64,000 bases of DNA from Streptomyces seoulensis. GTDB lineage: Bacteria > Actinomycetota > Actinomycetes > Streptomycetales > Streptomycetaceae. The stretch covers positions 5,369,001 through 5,433,000 of the forward strand of contig NZ_AP025667.1 of the NCBI RefSeq assembly GCF_022846655.1. Reading direction: 5' to 3'. Position numbers and translations under genes: made by a program. Position 1 is the stretch's first letter, and each line of letters starts with the position of its first letter. Below, piece by piece: positions 1 to 12,254 of the stretch. The notes under the pieces were generated by a model. The model did not search any database and had not been told where the DNA came from. It saw only the letters and a list, made by a program, of their open reading frames with translations.

Positions 1-1810
1 GCCCCGGCCCGTTCACCCCGATGCGCGAACTCGCCCCCGGCACCGACCGCTGGGGCGCCACCGTCAGCGCGGACCGGCCCGGCCGCTGGACCTACACGGT
101 GGAGGCGTGGTCCGACCCGGTCGCCACCTGGCGGCACACGGCCGAGATCAAGATCCCGGCCGGCATCGACACCGAAGCCGTGCTGGAGGAGGGCGCCCGA
201 CTGTACGAGCGCGCGGCCGCCGGGGTCCCCGCCAAGCGCCGGGACGTGCTGCTGGACGTGGTCGCGGCCCTGCGCGACGAGGACCGCCCGGCCGCCTGGC
301 GACTGGCGTCGGCCCTGGCCCCGGAGGTGTCGGAGCTCCTCGCCCGCCACCCCGTGCGGGAGTTGGTGACGGCCTCCGACCCGATGCCGCTGCAGGTGGA
401 GCGCGAGCGGGCGCTGTACGGGTCCTGGTACGAGTTCTTCCCGCGCTCGGAGGGGACGCCGGCCGAACCGCACGGCACGTTCCGGACAGCGGCGAAGCGG
501 CTGGAGGCCATCGCGGAGATGGGCTTCGACGTCGTCTACCTCCCGCCGGTCCACCCCATCGGGACGACGCACCGCAAGGGCCGCAACAACACGCTCACCG
601 CGACGCCCGACGACGTCGGCGTGCCGTGGGCGATCGGCTCTCCCGAGGGTGGGCACGACGCCATCCACCCCGACCTCGGCACCCTGGACGACTTCGACCA
701 CTTCGTCGGCCGGGCGCGGGAGTTGGGCCTGGAAGTGGCGCTCGATTTCGCCCTCCAGTGCTCCCCGGACCACCCCTGGGTGGAGAAGTATCCGCAGTGG
801 TTCCACCACCGCCCGGACGGCACGATCGCCTACGCGGAGAACCCGCCGAAGAAGTACCAGGACATCTACCCGGTCGCCTTCGACGCGGACATGGACGGCC
901 TGGTCACGGAGACCGTGCGGGTGCTGCGGCACTGGATGGAGCACGGGGTGCGGATCTTCCGCGTCGACAACCCCCACACGAAGCCCGTCGTGTTCTGGGA
1001 GCGGGTGATCGGCGAGATCAACCGTGCCGACCCCGATGTCATCTTCCTGGCGGAGGCGTTCACCCGCCCGGCGATGATGCACACGCTGGCCCAGATCGGG
1101 TTCCAGCAGTCGTACACCTACTTCACCTGGCGCAACAGCAAGCAGGAATTGACGGAGTACCTCACCGAACTCTCGGGGGACGCGGCCGCCTACATGCGGC
1201 CCAACTTCTTTCCCAACACCCCCGACATCCTGCACGCGTACCTCCAGCAGGGCGGCCGCCCGGCCTTCGAGGTGCGCGCGATCCTCGCGGCCACGCTCTC
1301 GCCCGCCTGGGGCATCTACAGCGGCTACGAACTCTGCGAGAACCAGCCACTGAAGGCGGGCAGCGAGGAGTACGGCGACTCGGAGAAGTACCAGCTCAAG
1401 CCAAGGGACTGGGAGGCGGCCGCTCTCGAGGGCCGCACCATCGCCCCGCTCATCACCCGTCTCAACGACATCCGCCGGCAGAACCCGGCCCTGCACCAGT
1501 TGAGGGACATCCACTTCCACCACGCGGACCAGGACGCGGTGATCGCGTACTCCAAGCGCAGTGGTTCGAACACGGTTCTGGTGGTCGTCAACCTCGACCC
1601 GCACCACACCCAGGAGGCCACGGTCTCGTTGGACATGCCGCAACTCGGCCTCGACTGGCACGAGTCGGTGCCGGTGCGCGACCTGCTCACCGGCGAGTCC
1701 TATCACTGGGGCAGGGCCAACTATGTGCGACTCGAGCCGGGTCGTCGACCCGCGCATGTGTTCTCGGTTCTGCGACCGTCCAACCCGCGGATCGGAGGGT
1801 CACCCGCCAT

Positions 1811-1814
<4 letters not shown>
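1..1814 (+). CDS. glgE: GlgE alpha-1,4-glucan:maltose-1-phosphate maltosyltransferase (5' end outside window)
   Basis: GlgE transfers maltose from maltose-1-phosphate onto alpha-1,4-glucan chains in the cytoplasm (GH13_3). The open frame already runs at base 3 (residues PGPFTP before the first ATG at 21), so the N-terminus lies upstream. About 603 residues are visible against roughly 660-680 for the family. Visible motifs are the nucleophile in FRVDNPHTK and the acid/base Glu in FLAEAF, matching D394/E423 of the S. coelicolor enzyme. The stop overlaps the treS start (ATGA), so the two are translationally coupled. With treS, maltokinase and glgB it forms the complete GlgE pathway. The identification is secure; the true start cannot be seen. 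Confidence 0.95.
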
Positions 1815-3511
<1,697 letters not shown>

Positions 3512-3523
3512 TCCCTACCGGGT

Positions 3524-3550
3524 GGGGCGGCTGCCGGTTTCCGCCGCCCC
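3524..3550 (+). other. Intercistronic GC hairpin between treS and mak
   Basis: GGGGCGGC (3524-3531) pairs with GCCGCCCC (3543-3550) around an 11-nt loop in the 94-bp gap between treS and the maltokinase gene. No T tract follows. It is more likely an mRNA-processing or attenuation element than a full terminator; this role is inferred. Confidence 0.4.
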
Positions 3551-3605
3551 GCTCGGGGCACCGTTCAGTAACACCCCGACGATCCGGGGAAAGGACGTGA
3601 CGCCC

Positions 3606-5000
3606 ATGGCGGAGACGGTCACCCCCTCCAGCACGTCAGGTACCACCGCTCAGCTCCTCGAATCCCTCGATCCCCTGCTGCGCGAATGGCTGCCCCGGCA
3701 GCGCTGGTTCGCGGGGAAGGGGCGCGCGGTCACCGGCTTCGATCTCGTGGCCGCCACCGAACTCCTGCCTTCTGACGGGAGGTTGGGCCTCCATCACTTA
3801 CTCCTGCGCGTCCACCAGCCACCGGCTCCGGGCGCCGCTGCGCAGCCCGGTGACTGCTACCAGTTGCTGATAGGCGTGCGCGAGGCACTGCCGCCCCGGC
3901 TGGCGCCCGCGCTGATCGGCCATGTCGCGGACGGCCCACTCGCCGGGCGCACGGTCTACGACGCCCTGTACGACCCCCGGCCCGCCGAAGTGCTGCTGGA
4001 AGCCCTGCGCACCGGCGCCCGCGTCGGCGCGCTGCGCTTCGAGCGGGACCCGGCGCACGAGATCCGGGACCAACTGGTGGCCCGGCTGATGACCGCCGAA
4101 CAGTCCAACTCCTCGGTGGTGTACGGAGATACGTTCATCCTGAAGCTGCTGCGCCGGGTCACCGCCGGCGTCAACCCCGACCTGGAGCTGCCGCTCGCGC
4201 TGGCCCGCGAGGGCTGCGACCGGGTGCCCGCGCCGGTGGCCTGGCTGCGCGCCGAGCTGGACGCGGAGCCGTACGTGCTCGCGGTGCTCCAGCCGTTCAT
4301 GACCGGCGTGACGGACGGCTGGGAGCTGGCGCTGCGCGAGCTGGCCAAGGGGCAGGAGTTCACCGGCGAGGCACGGGCGCTGGGCCGGGCCACCGCCGAG
4401 GTGCACACCGCGCTCGCCCACGCCCTGCCCACGGTCACCCTCGGCCATGCCCAACTGGAGTTCCTGGTGGGCGGGATGACCGAGCGGCTGGCGGCGGCGG
4501 TGCAGGCGGTGCCCGCGCTGCGGCCGTACGAGGCAGGGCTGCACTCGGCGTTCGAGGCGCTGGCCGACCTGGCCCGCGAGGGACAGACCTGGACCGCGCA
4601 GCGCGTGCACGGCGATCTGCACCTCGGCCAGTGCCTGCGCTCGCCGTCCGGCGGCTGGTCGCTGATCGACTTCGAGGGCGAGCCGTCCCGCCCGCTGGCC
4701 GAGCGGCGGATGCCGCAGCCCGCGGTGCGCGACATCGCGGGGATGCTGCGCTCCTTCGACTACGCGGCCCACTCCGCGAAGGCCCCGGCGCCCGACTGGG
4801 CGCACGCCTGCCGTGCCGCCTACTGCACCGGGTACGCCGAGGTCACCGGCCGTGACCCGCGCACCGACCCGGTGATGCTGCGCGCGTACGAGACCGACAA
4901 GGCGATCTACGAGGTCGTCTACGAGGCCCGGCACCGCCCCGAGTGGCTGCCGGTCCCGCTGTCGGCGGTGCGCCGCCTCGCCACGCCCGACCTGTCTTGA
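3606..5000 (+). CDS. mak: Maltokinase (Pep2/Mak)
   Basis: It phosphorylates maltose with ATP to maltose-1-phosphate, the GlgE donor. The product has 464 residues, a normal length for actinobacterial Mak, with an aminoglycoside-phosphotransferase-like fold: PRQRWFAGKGR near the N-terminus, catalytic loop RVHGDLHLGQ, and metal-binding LIDFEGEP. The ATG at 3606 is chosen because GGGGAAAGGA ends 10 nt upstream; the in-frame GTG at 3597 sits too close to that site. An in-frame TTA leucine codon lies at 3798-3800, making translation potentially dependent on the bldA tRNA, unlike the neighbouring pathway genes. It lies between treS and glgB. Confidence 0.93.
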   Translation: MAETVTPSSTSGTTAQLLESLDPLLREWLPRQRWFAGKGRAVTGFDLVAATELLPSDGRLGLHHLLLRVHQPPAPGAAAQPGDCYQLLIGVREALPPRLAPALIGHVADGPLAGRTVYDALYDPRPAEVLLEALRTGARVGALRFERDPAHEIRDQLVARLMTAEQSNSSVVYGDTFILKLLRRVTAGVNPDLELPLALAREGCDRVPAPVAWLRAELDAEPYVLAVLQPFMTGVTDGWELALRELAKGQEFTGEARALGRATAEVHTALAHALPTVTLGHAQLEFLVGGMTERLAAAVQAVPALRPYEAGLHSAFEALADLAREGQTWTAQRVHGDLHLGQCLRSPSGGWSLIDFEGEPSRPLAERRMPQPAVRDIAGMLRSFDYAAHSAKAPAPDWAHACRAAYCTGYAEVTGRDPRTDPVMLRAYETDKAIYEVVYEARHRPEWLPVPLSAVRRLATPDLS

Positions 5001-5032
5001 CCCCGACCTGACCCCGACCGGGAGACTCGTCC

Positions 5033-7405
<2,373 letters not shown>

Positions 7406-7413
7406 GACCGCGT

Positions 7414-7444
7414 CCGTCCAGGGGCCCGCTCGGCCCCTGGACGG
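7414..7444. terminator. Convergent terminator glgB / helD
   Basis: A perfect 13-bp stem (arms 7414-7426 and 7432-7444) with loop CGCTC lies between the stop codons of two convergent genes. It is GC-rich without a long T tract, typical of Streptomyces bidirectional terminators. Confidence 0.75.
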
Positions 7445-7452
7445 AAGCGACG

Positions 7453-9726
7453 TCACACCTTGAGCGCCGCCGGGACCTCGCCGGTGTGCAGCACACCGAG
7501 CCGCTGGGTGGCGCGGGTCAGGGCCACGTACAGGTCGCTCGTGCCGTAGGCGGCCGGGTCGACGACCAGGACCGAGTCGAACTCCAGGCCCTTGGCCTGG
7601 CGCGGGTCGAGCAGGACCACGTTCCGGGTCAGGTCGGGCGGGCCGCCGGCCGTGACGCCGTCCAGCCGGGTGGCGAGGGTGTCGTGCAGGGCGCGCGGGG
7701 CGATGACCGCGAGCCGCCCCTCGGCCGGGGTCAGCTCGGCGACCGCCTCCGCGAGCGCGCCGGGCAGGTCGCCGGAGGCGTCCCGTACCCAGGGCCGTAC
7801 CCCCGTGGAGCGGACCGAGCTGGGCGGCTCGAAGTCCGGCTGCTCGGCACGGACCACGGCGGCGGCCAGGTCCATGATCTCGGCCGGGGTGCGGTAGTTG
7901 ACGCCCAGCCGGGTGTGCTCCCAGCGGTCCTCGACGTACGGCTGGAGGATCTCCGACCAGGAGCCGACCCCTGCCGCCTCGGCGGTCTGCGCGGGGTCGC
8001 CGACCAGGGTCATGGAACGGGTCGGGCTGCGCCGCATCAGCAGCCGCCACGCCATCGGGGACAGCTCCTGCGCCTCGTCCACGATGATGTGCCCGAACGC
8101 CCAGGTCCGGTCGGCGGCCGCGCGCTCTGCGGCGCTGCGGTGGTCGTCCTCCTCGTGCCGCTCGGCGAAGCGTTCGGCGTCGATGATGTCGTGCGCCGAA
8201 AGCACCTCGGAGGACTCCGGGTCGTCCTCCTCCTTGTCGTCGAACTCGTAGGTGCGGGACGCGTACGACACGTCCAGCACGCCCTGCGCGTACGCGATCT
8301 GCGTCTCGCGCTCCCGGTCGGCGCGGGCGCGGGCCAGCCGGTCGTCCTCACCGAGGAGTTCGGCGGCCTCGTCCAGCAGGGGCACGTCCGCGACGGTCCA
8401 GGCGCGGGTGACGGGACGGCGTACCGCGTCGGCGTCCTTCGGCGAGAGGTGGCCGTCGGGTTCGGCGAGGAAGTCCGCGAGCAGCCGGCGCGGGGTGATC
8501 CGGGGCCACAACTGGTCGATGGCGGACCAGACTTCGGGGTTCTCGGCGAGCTCGTCGCGGATCTGGGTGATGTCGGAGGGGTCCAGCAGGCTGCTGCCGT
8601 CGTAGGGGTCGGTGCCCACGCGCTCGGCGTAAAGGTCGGTGAGCGTGTTGAGGATGTGGCCCTCGAAGTGCTCGCGGGCCGCGTTGTGCGGCAGCTTGGC
8701 CGCGCGGGTGCGCTCGCGGGCGGTGGCCACCAGGCCCTCGTCCAGCATCAGCACCTCGCGGTCGTGCTCGACGGCGATCACCGGGTCGGGCAGCGCCTGC
8801 CGCTCGGCCACGACGGCGGCGAGCACGTCGGCCATCTGCGCGCGGCCCTTCACGGCGGCCGCCTCCGGGGTGTCGGTGGCGGTGGCCTTCACACCGGGGA
8901 ACAGCTCCCCGACCGTGGCCAGCAGGACACCGGTCTCGCCGAGCGAGGGCAGCACCTCGCCGATGTAGCCGAGGAAGGCGGGGTTCGGGCCGACGATCAG
9001 CACGGCGCGCCGGGCGAGCAGCTCGCGGTGCTCGTAGAGCAGATAGGCGGCGCGGTGCAGGGCGACCGCGGTCTTGCCGGTGCCGGGGCCGCCCTCGACC
9101 ACCATGACACCGCGGTGCGGGGCTCGGATGATGTCGTCCTGCTCGGCCTGGATGGTCTGCACGATGTCGTTCATGCGGCCGGTGCGGGCGGTGTTCAGCG
9201 CGGCCAGCAGCACGGCGTCCCCGGTGGGGTCCTCGTGTCCGGTGCGGGTGTCGTCACCGAGGTCGAGGATCTCGTCGTGCAGCGCGGTGACGGTACGGCC
9301 CTCGCTGGTGATGTGCCGGCGGCGGCGCAGGCCCATCGGGGTGTGGCCGGTGGCCACGTAGAAGGGGCGGGCGACCTCGGCGCGCCAGTCGATGAGGACG
9401 GGGGTGCGCTCGGCGTCGTCGCGGCGCAGGCCGATGCGGCCGATGTGGTGGGTGGTGCCGTCGGACAGGTCGATACGGCCGAAACAGAGCGAGCCGTCGA
9501 CGGCGTTCAGCGCGGCGAGCAGCCCGGAGCGCTCGGCGACCAGGATGTCCCGCTCCAGCCGCGCCTGCTGGGGCTTGTCGCCCTGCGCCAGGGCGTCCTG
9601 CACCGAGGTCTCGGTGTCGCCGCGCAGGTCGTCCACACGCTCGTAGAGTCCGTCGATGAATTCCTGCTCGAACCGCAATTCATCGTCCGGAAATTCAGTG
9701 TTTGACAATTCCACTCCCGCCCGCAT
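7453..9726 (-). CDS. helD: HelD-like UvrD/Rep-family RNA polymerase recycling ATPase
   Basis: Actinobacterial HelD proteins bind RNA polymerase and release stalled or DNA-bound enzyme using ATP; some homologues (HelR) confer rifampicin tolerance. The 757-residue product has a helical, charged N-terminus (ELRFEQEFIDGLYERVDDL), Walker A GGPGTGKTAVALHRAA near residues 212-227, Walker B IIVDEAQELSPMAW, the LVGDPAQTA motif III and a C-terminal VALTRATQRL motif VI. A long acidic insertion (DDKEEDDPESSE) is visible. The start is uncertain: ATG 9726 is used, but an in-frame GTG four codons later follows GGGCGGGA. The first codons overlap a strong promoter reading the other way. Whether it acts as HelD or as a rifampicin-resistance HelR cannot be told from the sequence. 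Confidence 0.85.
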   Translation of the reverse strand: MRAGVELSNTEFPDDELRFEQEFIDGLYERVDDLRGDTETSVQDALAQGDKPQQARLERDILVAERSGLLAALNAVDGSLCFGRIDLSDGTTHHIGRIGLRRDDAERTPVLIDWRAEVARPFYVATGHTPMGLRRRRHITSEGRTVTALHDEILDLGDDTRTGHEDPTGDAVLLAALNTARTGRMNDIVQTIQAEQDDIIRAPHRGVMVVEGGPGTGKTAVALHRAAYLLYEHRELLARRAVLIVGPNPAFLGYIGEVLPSLGETGVLLATVGELFPGVKATATDTPEAAAVKGRAQMADVLAAVVAERQALPDPVIAVEHDREVLMLDEGLVATARERTRAAKLPHNAAREHFEGHILNTLTDLYAERVGTDPYDGSSLLDPSDITQIRDELAENPEVWSAIDQLWPRITPRRLLADFLAEPDGHLSPKDADAVRRPVTRAWTVADVPLLDEAAELLGEDDRLARARADRERETQIAYAQGVLDVSYASRTYEFDDKEEDDPESSEVLSAHDIIDAERFAERHEEDDHRSAAERAAADRTWAFGHIIVDEAQELSPMAWRLLMRRSPTRSMTLVGDPAQTAEAAGVGSWSEILQPYVEDRWEHTRLGVNYRTPAEIMDLAAAVVRAEQPDFEPPSSVRSTGVRPWVRDASGDLPGALAEAVAELTPAEGRLAVIAPRALHDTLATRLDGVTAGGPPDLTRNVVLLDPRQAKGLEFDSVLVVDPAAYGTSDLYVALTRATQRLGVLHTGEVPAALKV

Positions 9727-9731
9727 ATACT
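9702..9731 (+). promoter_or_regulatory. Strong rightward housekeeping-type promoter
   Basis: A consensus -35 TTGACA (9702-9707) and near-consensus -10 TATACT (9726-9731) are separated by 18 bp. This is the best vegetative (HrdB-type) promoter in the window. It reads away from helD, into a region without a + strand gene that ends in a strong terminator. Confidence 0.65.
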
Positions 9732-9769
9732 GTGCTCATCAAGCTTCCGCATGACCTCTTCGTGAAAGC

Positions 9770-9796
9770 ATCATAAAGAAGTCGTGAACGGTCCAA
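9770..9796 (-). promoter_or_regulatory. Possible helD promoter
   Basis: On the minus strand, TTGGAC (9796-9791) and TATGAT (9775-9770) lie upstream of helD. The 15-bp spacer is short, so the call is weak. The resulting transcript would overlap the candidate small RNA in antisense. Confidence 0.3.
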
Positions 9797-9803
9797 TATA
9801 CCG

Positions 9804-9843
9804 AAAGAAATCCCCCGGGCGCCAATGCCCGGGGGATTTCTTT
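9804..9843. terminator. Bidirectional intrinsic terminator downstream of trxA
   Basis: A perfect 17-bp inverted repeat (arms 9804-9820 and 9827-9843) encloses loop GCCAAT. The arms end in AAAGAAA and TTTCTTT, giving a U-rich tail in both directions. It would end leftward trxA transcription and the rightward transcript from 9738. Confidence 0.85.
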
Positions 9844-9859
9844 GCTTGCGGCGCCTTGG

Positions 9860-10192
9860 TCAGAGCAGGTCGGCCAGCTCCTCCAGCAGCTTCCGCTTCG
9901 GCCGGGCGCCCACCATGGACCGCACCGGCTCACCGCCCTGGAAGACCATGAGGGTGGGCGTGGAGAGCACCCCGTAGGCGATGGTGGTGCCGGGATTGCG
10001 GTCCACGTCGAGCTGGACCACCTTAAGCCGGTCGCCCTCCGCGAAGGCGATGTCCTTCAGCACGGGCGCGAGCTGCCGGCAGGGCCCGCACCAGTCGGCG
10101 GTGAACTGCACCAGCACCGGCAGATCGGAGCGCAGTACCTCCGTCTCGAAATCCGTGTCCGTGACCTCGTCCAGTCCGCTGATCACGCTCAT
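9860..10192 (-). CDS. trxA: Thioredoxin
   Basis: This small cytoplasmic dithiol-disulfide oxidoreductase has 110 residues and a single thioredoxin fold. The active site is FTADWCGPCRQLAP and the cis-Pro loop is STPTLMVF. ATG 10192 is chosen because GAGGAC precedes it and it overlaps the merR stop in ATGA (10189-10192), indicating translational coupling to the regulator. It is transcribed leftward toward the strong terminator at 9804-9843. Pairing with a MerR regulator suggests redox- or electrophile-induced expression, which is inferred. Confidence 0.93.
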   Translation of the reverse strand: MSVISGLDEVTDTDFETEVLRSDLPVLVQFTADWCGPCRQLAPVLKDIAFAEGDRLKVVQLDVDRNPGTTIAYGVLSTPTLMVFQGGEPVRSMVGARPKRKLLEELADLL

Positions 10193-10617
10193 GTCCTCGT
10201 CCCTCCCAGCTCGCACACGGGTTCCGGACCCCCCGGAACCAGCGCCTCGGCGGCCAGCCCGGCCCGCGCCTCCTCGGCCCGCCGCAACTGCCCCGCGACC
10301 GTCTCCCGCACCGCCACCAGCTCCCCGATGAGCCCGTCCAGCTCATCCAGCTTGCGCCGGTACACGGCCTGCGACGCGGGACACGCGTCCCCCTCCGGAT
10401 GCCCGGCCCGCAGACACTCCACGAACGGCCGCGTCTCCTCCAGCTCGAACCCGAAGTCCCTGAGGGTACGGATCTGCCGCAGCAGCGTGAGATCCCGCTC
10501 GCCGTACACCCGATGCCCGTTGCCGTCCCGGCGCGCGGGCAGCAGCCCCCGGGTCTCGTAGTACCGCAAGGCCCGCACGGTCGTCCCGGCCCGCTCGGCC
10601 AGCTCACCGATTCGCAT
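10189..10617 (-). CDS. MerR-family transcriptional regulator
   Basis: The 142-residue product starts with the MerR winged-helix signature (MRIGELAERAGTTVRALRYY, then GLLP) and continues into a dimerisation coiled coil (YRRKLDELDGLIGELVAVRE). Cysteines lie in VECLRAGH, GDACPAS and PVCELGG, which could sense thiol-reactive compounds or metal; the effector is unknown. The ATG at 10617 is the first residue of the fold. Its mRNA looks leaderless: TACCGT lies seven bases before ATG, in a promoter with the 19-bp spacer typical of MerR targets. It overlaps trxA by four bases and probably controls its own operon. Confidence 0.88.
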   Translation of the reverse strand: MRIGELAERAGTTVRALRYYETRGLLPARRDGNGHRVYGERDLTLLRQIRTLRDFGFELEETRPFVECLRAGHPEGDACPASQAVYRRKLDELDGLIGELVAVRETVAGQLRRAEEARAGLAAEALVPGGPEPVCELGGTRT

Positions 10618-10624
10618 GTGCTTG

Positions 10625-10655
10625 ACGGTAGGGGGTGACGTGGGCGTCAGGGCAA
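10625..10655 (-). promoter_or_regulatory. MerR-type promoter of merR-trxA with operator in a 19-bp spacer
   Basis: On the minus strand, -35 TTGCCC (10655-10650) and -10 TACCGT (10630-10625) are 19 bp apart, the overlong spacing characteristic of MerR-activated promoters. The spacer holds a dyad TGACG-CCCA-CGTCA (10649-10636). The start codon follows the -10 by seven bases. The -35 overlaps the end of the pentapeptide-repeat gene. Confidence 0.6.
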
Positions 10656-11282
10656 GGGCGGGATCACGGCGACGGAGGCGCCCCGCCGGTTCAGCCACTC
10701 TTCCAGGCCCGGACCGGCCAGTTCGCGCCGCGCTCCCCGCTCGCCGACCCGCGCGGGACCGTGGACGGTACCGGACAGACCCTCCACGACCGTGTCCTCG
10801 CCGAGCAGGACGCGGAAGGCCGTCCCCGCCACCGTCGCGCCTGTGAGATCGGCCCCCTCCAGGCGTACGTCCAGGAAGGAGGCGCCATTCAGGCGGGCCC
10901 CGCGGAAGGACGCCGCGCGGGCATCGACGCCGTACAACTCGGCGCTGCCCAGATTCGCCCCGGACAGCACGGTGCCCCGCATAGACGCCTCATCGAGCAC
11001 CGCCTTGACGAGGCAGGACCGGGAGAGATCGGCACCGTCCAGAACGGCCCCCTCAAGATGGGCTCGGTACAGGTCGGCCCCCGCGAGAACGGTATCCACG
11101 AGTCGGGTCACACAGAACAGACCCATGGCCAGGTCCGCGTCGGTGAGATCGGCTCCCGAGGCGTCCAGATAGGACAGATCGATCATCACGTCTGCCGCCC
11201 TGCTCCACGCGCTGAGCTCGTCCGCCGCCTGGGGGTCGGGAGGCAGCCGCCGTACGTGCCGGGTGTCAGCCAACTCGACCAC
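10647..11282 (-). CDS. Pentapeptide-repeat protein
   Basis: The 211-residue product is dominated by A(D/N)LXX-type repeats from about residue 35 to 160, for example GADLTDADL, GADLYRAHLEGAVLDGADL, GANLGSAELYG and LEGADLTGA. Such repeats form a right-handed quadrilateral beta helix. Some family members mimic DNA and protect gyrase, but most have no known role and no specific function is claimed. The GTG start at 11282 overlaps the end of the upstream hypothetical gene by 17 bp, so the two are probably co-transcribed. No signal peptide is seen. Confidence 0.8.
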   Translation of the reverse strand: MVELADTRHVRRLPPDPQAADELSAWSRAADVMIDLSYLDASGADLTDADLAMGLFCVTRLVDTVLAGADLYRAHLEGAVLDGADLSRSCLVKAVLDEASMRGTVLSGANLGSAELYGVDARAASFRGARLNGASFLDVRLEGADLTGATVAGTAFRVLLGEDTVVEGLSGTVHGPARVGERGARRELAGPGLEEWLNRRGASVAVIPPLP

Positions 11283-11589
11283 TCAGGCCCCGGACGAACT
11301 CGGCGTGGGCCAGCACGCGAGTGATCTCGAGGGGGAGGTCGGAGAGCGTCTCGTGCCTCCTGACGAGGTAGTCCGCGCCATAGGACATCGGGTCAGCATG
11401 CAGGGTGACCCAGTCGGACTGCTCGAACTCGTCGAATGGGGCTCGCGAGACGTAGTCCTGCGGAGCGGAGATCAGGCTCATCGGATCATGGGCGTACGCC
11501 TCGGGCGGCACCCCTAACGAGTCGGCAAGACCGACGACGTTCCACCGCTCGCCTTCGGCCCATTCCTGAAGATCAGGCTCATCCTTCAT
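11266..11589 (-). CDS. Hypothetical protein with a TTA codon
   Basis: The product has 107 residues starting MKDEPDLQEWAEG, and I do not recognise its family. It is acidic, has no membrane segment, and includes EFEQSDWVTLHADPMSYGADY. The ATG at 11589 follows GAGCCAGG. An in-frame TTA leucine codon (forward positions 11515-11517) makes it a possible bldA target. Codon use is less GC-biased than in core genes, which suggests acquired DNA. It lies 46 nt after the 127-residue hypothetical gene and overlaps the pentapeptide-repeat gene. Confidence 0.6.
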   Translation of the reverse strand: MKDEPDLQEWAEGERWNVVGLADSLGVPPEAYAHDPMSLISAPQDYVSRAPFDEFEQSDWVTLHADPMSYGADYLVRRHETLSDLPLEITRVLAHAEFVRGLSGRVG

Positions 11590-11635
11590 ACCTGGCTCAA
11601 TTCCTCGGCTCTTCCAGTTCGCCCTGCTCTCCTGG

Positions 11636-12019
11636 TCAGCCGAAGAAGAGCTCGATGTCCTTGTCCACACACAACCGCAGGACTGTGACCAACTGACCGA
11701 TGTCTTCGATGTGCCGTCGGAGGACGAGGTCGCCCTCGTCAGACTGACGTTGGCCGAAGATGGCTTCCAGCCGGGGCAGCATGGCCGCGCATTGGGCGGC
11801 CGTGAGGTCGGGGCCGGCGTCGTCCGCGTGGTTGAGCAGGGCCGCCAGTGTGGTGGACACGCTGCACCACTGACGTTCTCCGCCGAAACCGTCCATCTCG
11901 TCGAGCGTGAACCCCTCGGCCTGGGCCAGCCACCTTCGGAACATGCCGAAGCCCTTGTAGGACCAGGAGATGTCCGGGCTCGTCACATCGCCGTCGCCAG
12001 GGAAGAGCATCAGTCCCAT
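11636..12019 (-). CDS. Hypothetical protein
   Basis: The product has 127 residues with a soluble, mixed alpha/beta-looking sequence (ISWSYKGFGMFRRWLAQAEGF, GLMLFPGDGD). No known domain was recognised. The ATG at 12019 has GGGGGA six bases upstream, a good ribosome site. It is probably the first gene of a leftward group with the next hypothetical and the pentapeptide-repeat gene. The size and pattern resemble orphan immunity-type or DUF proteins of Streptomyces accessory regions, but that is only a guess. Confidence 0.6.
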   Translation of the reverse strand: MGLMLFPGDGDVTSPDISWSYKGFGMFRRWLAQAEGFTLDEMDGFGGERQWCSVSTTLAALLNHADDAGPDLTAAQCAAMLPRLEAIFGQRQSDEGDLVLRRHIEDIGQLVTVLRLCVDKDIELFFG

Positions 12020-12254
12020 CTGTCCCCCTTGCCTGCTCGGCGCCCAGAATCAGTCGTACGAGCGGCGTTGCGCAAGGGGAGCGCTGACGCTCCAGGACAA
12101 CGAACGTCCGCGGAGGCTGCGACTGGCGGGCCGTGTGGTGCTGGTCGCCAGAGCCAACCTGCCGTCGCGGCAACCGATGCCACCGTTCGCGGTGTCGTGG
12201 TCCGCAGCCGGTCGTGTGCCTGGCCGCCAGCGCCGGGAGAGTGCCGCGTGAAGG

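Larger units (their letters stand above)
9738..9845 (+). ncRNA. Candidate small RNA, about 105 nt
   Basis: Transcription from the TTGACA/TATACT promoter would begin near 9738 and stop at the 17-bp hairpin ending in TTTCTTT at 9843. No + strand reading frame with a ribosome site lies within. The RNA would be complementary to the helD leader. No known family is recognised; it lacks the C-rich loops of actinobacterial 6C RNA. This is inference from promoter and terminator only. Confidence 0.4.

Noticed and set aside
9702..9860. Rifamycin-associated element or 6C RNA near helD
   Set aside because: No 19-bp inverted repeat of the rifamycin element type is found upstream of helD, and the transcript lacks paired hairpins with six-cytosine loops.
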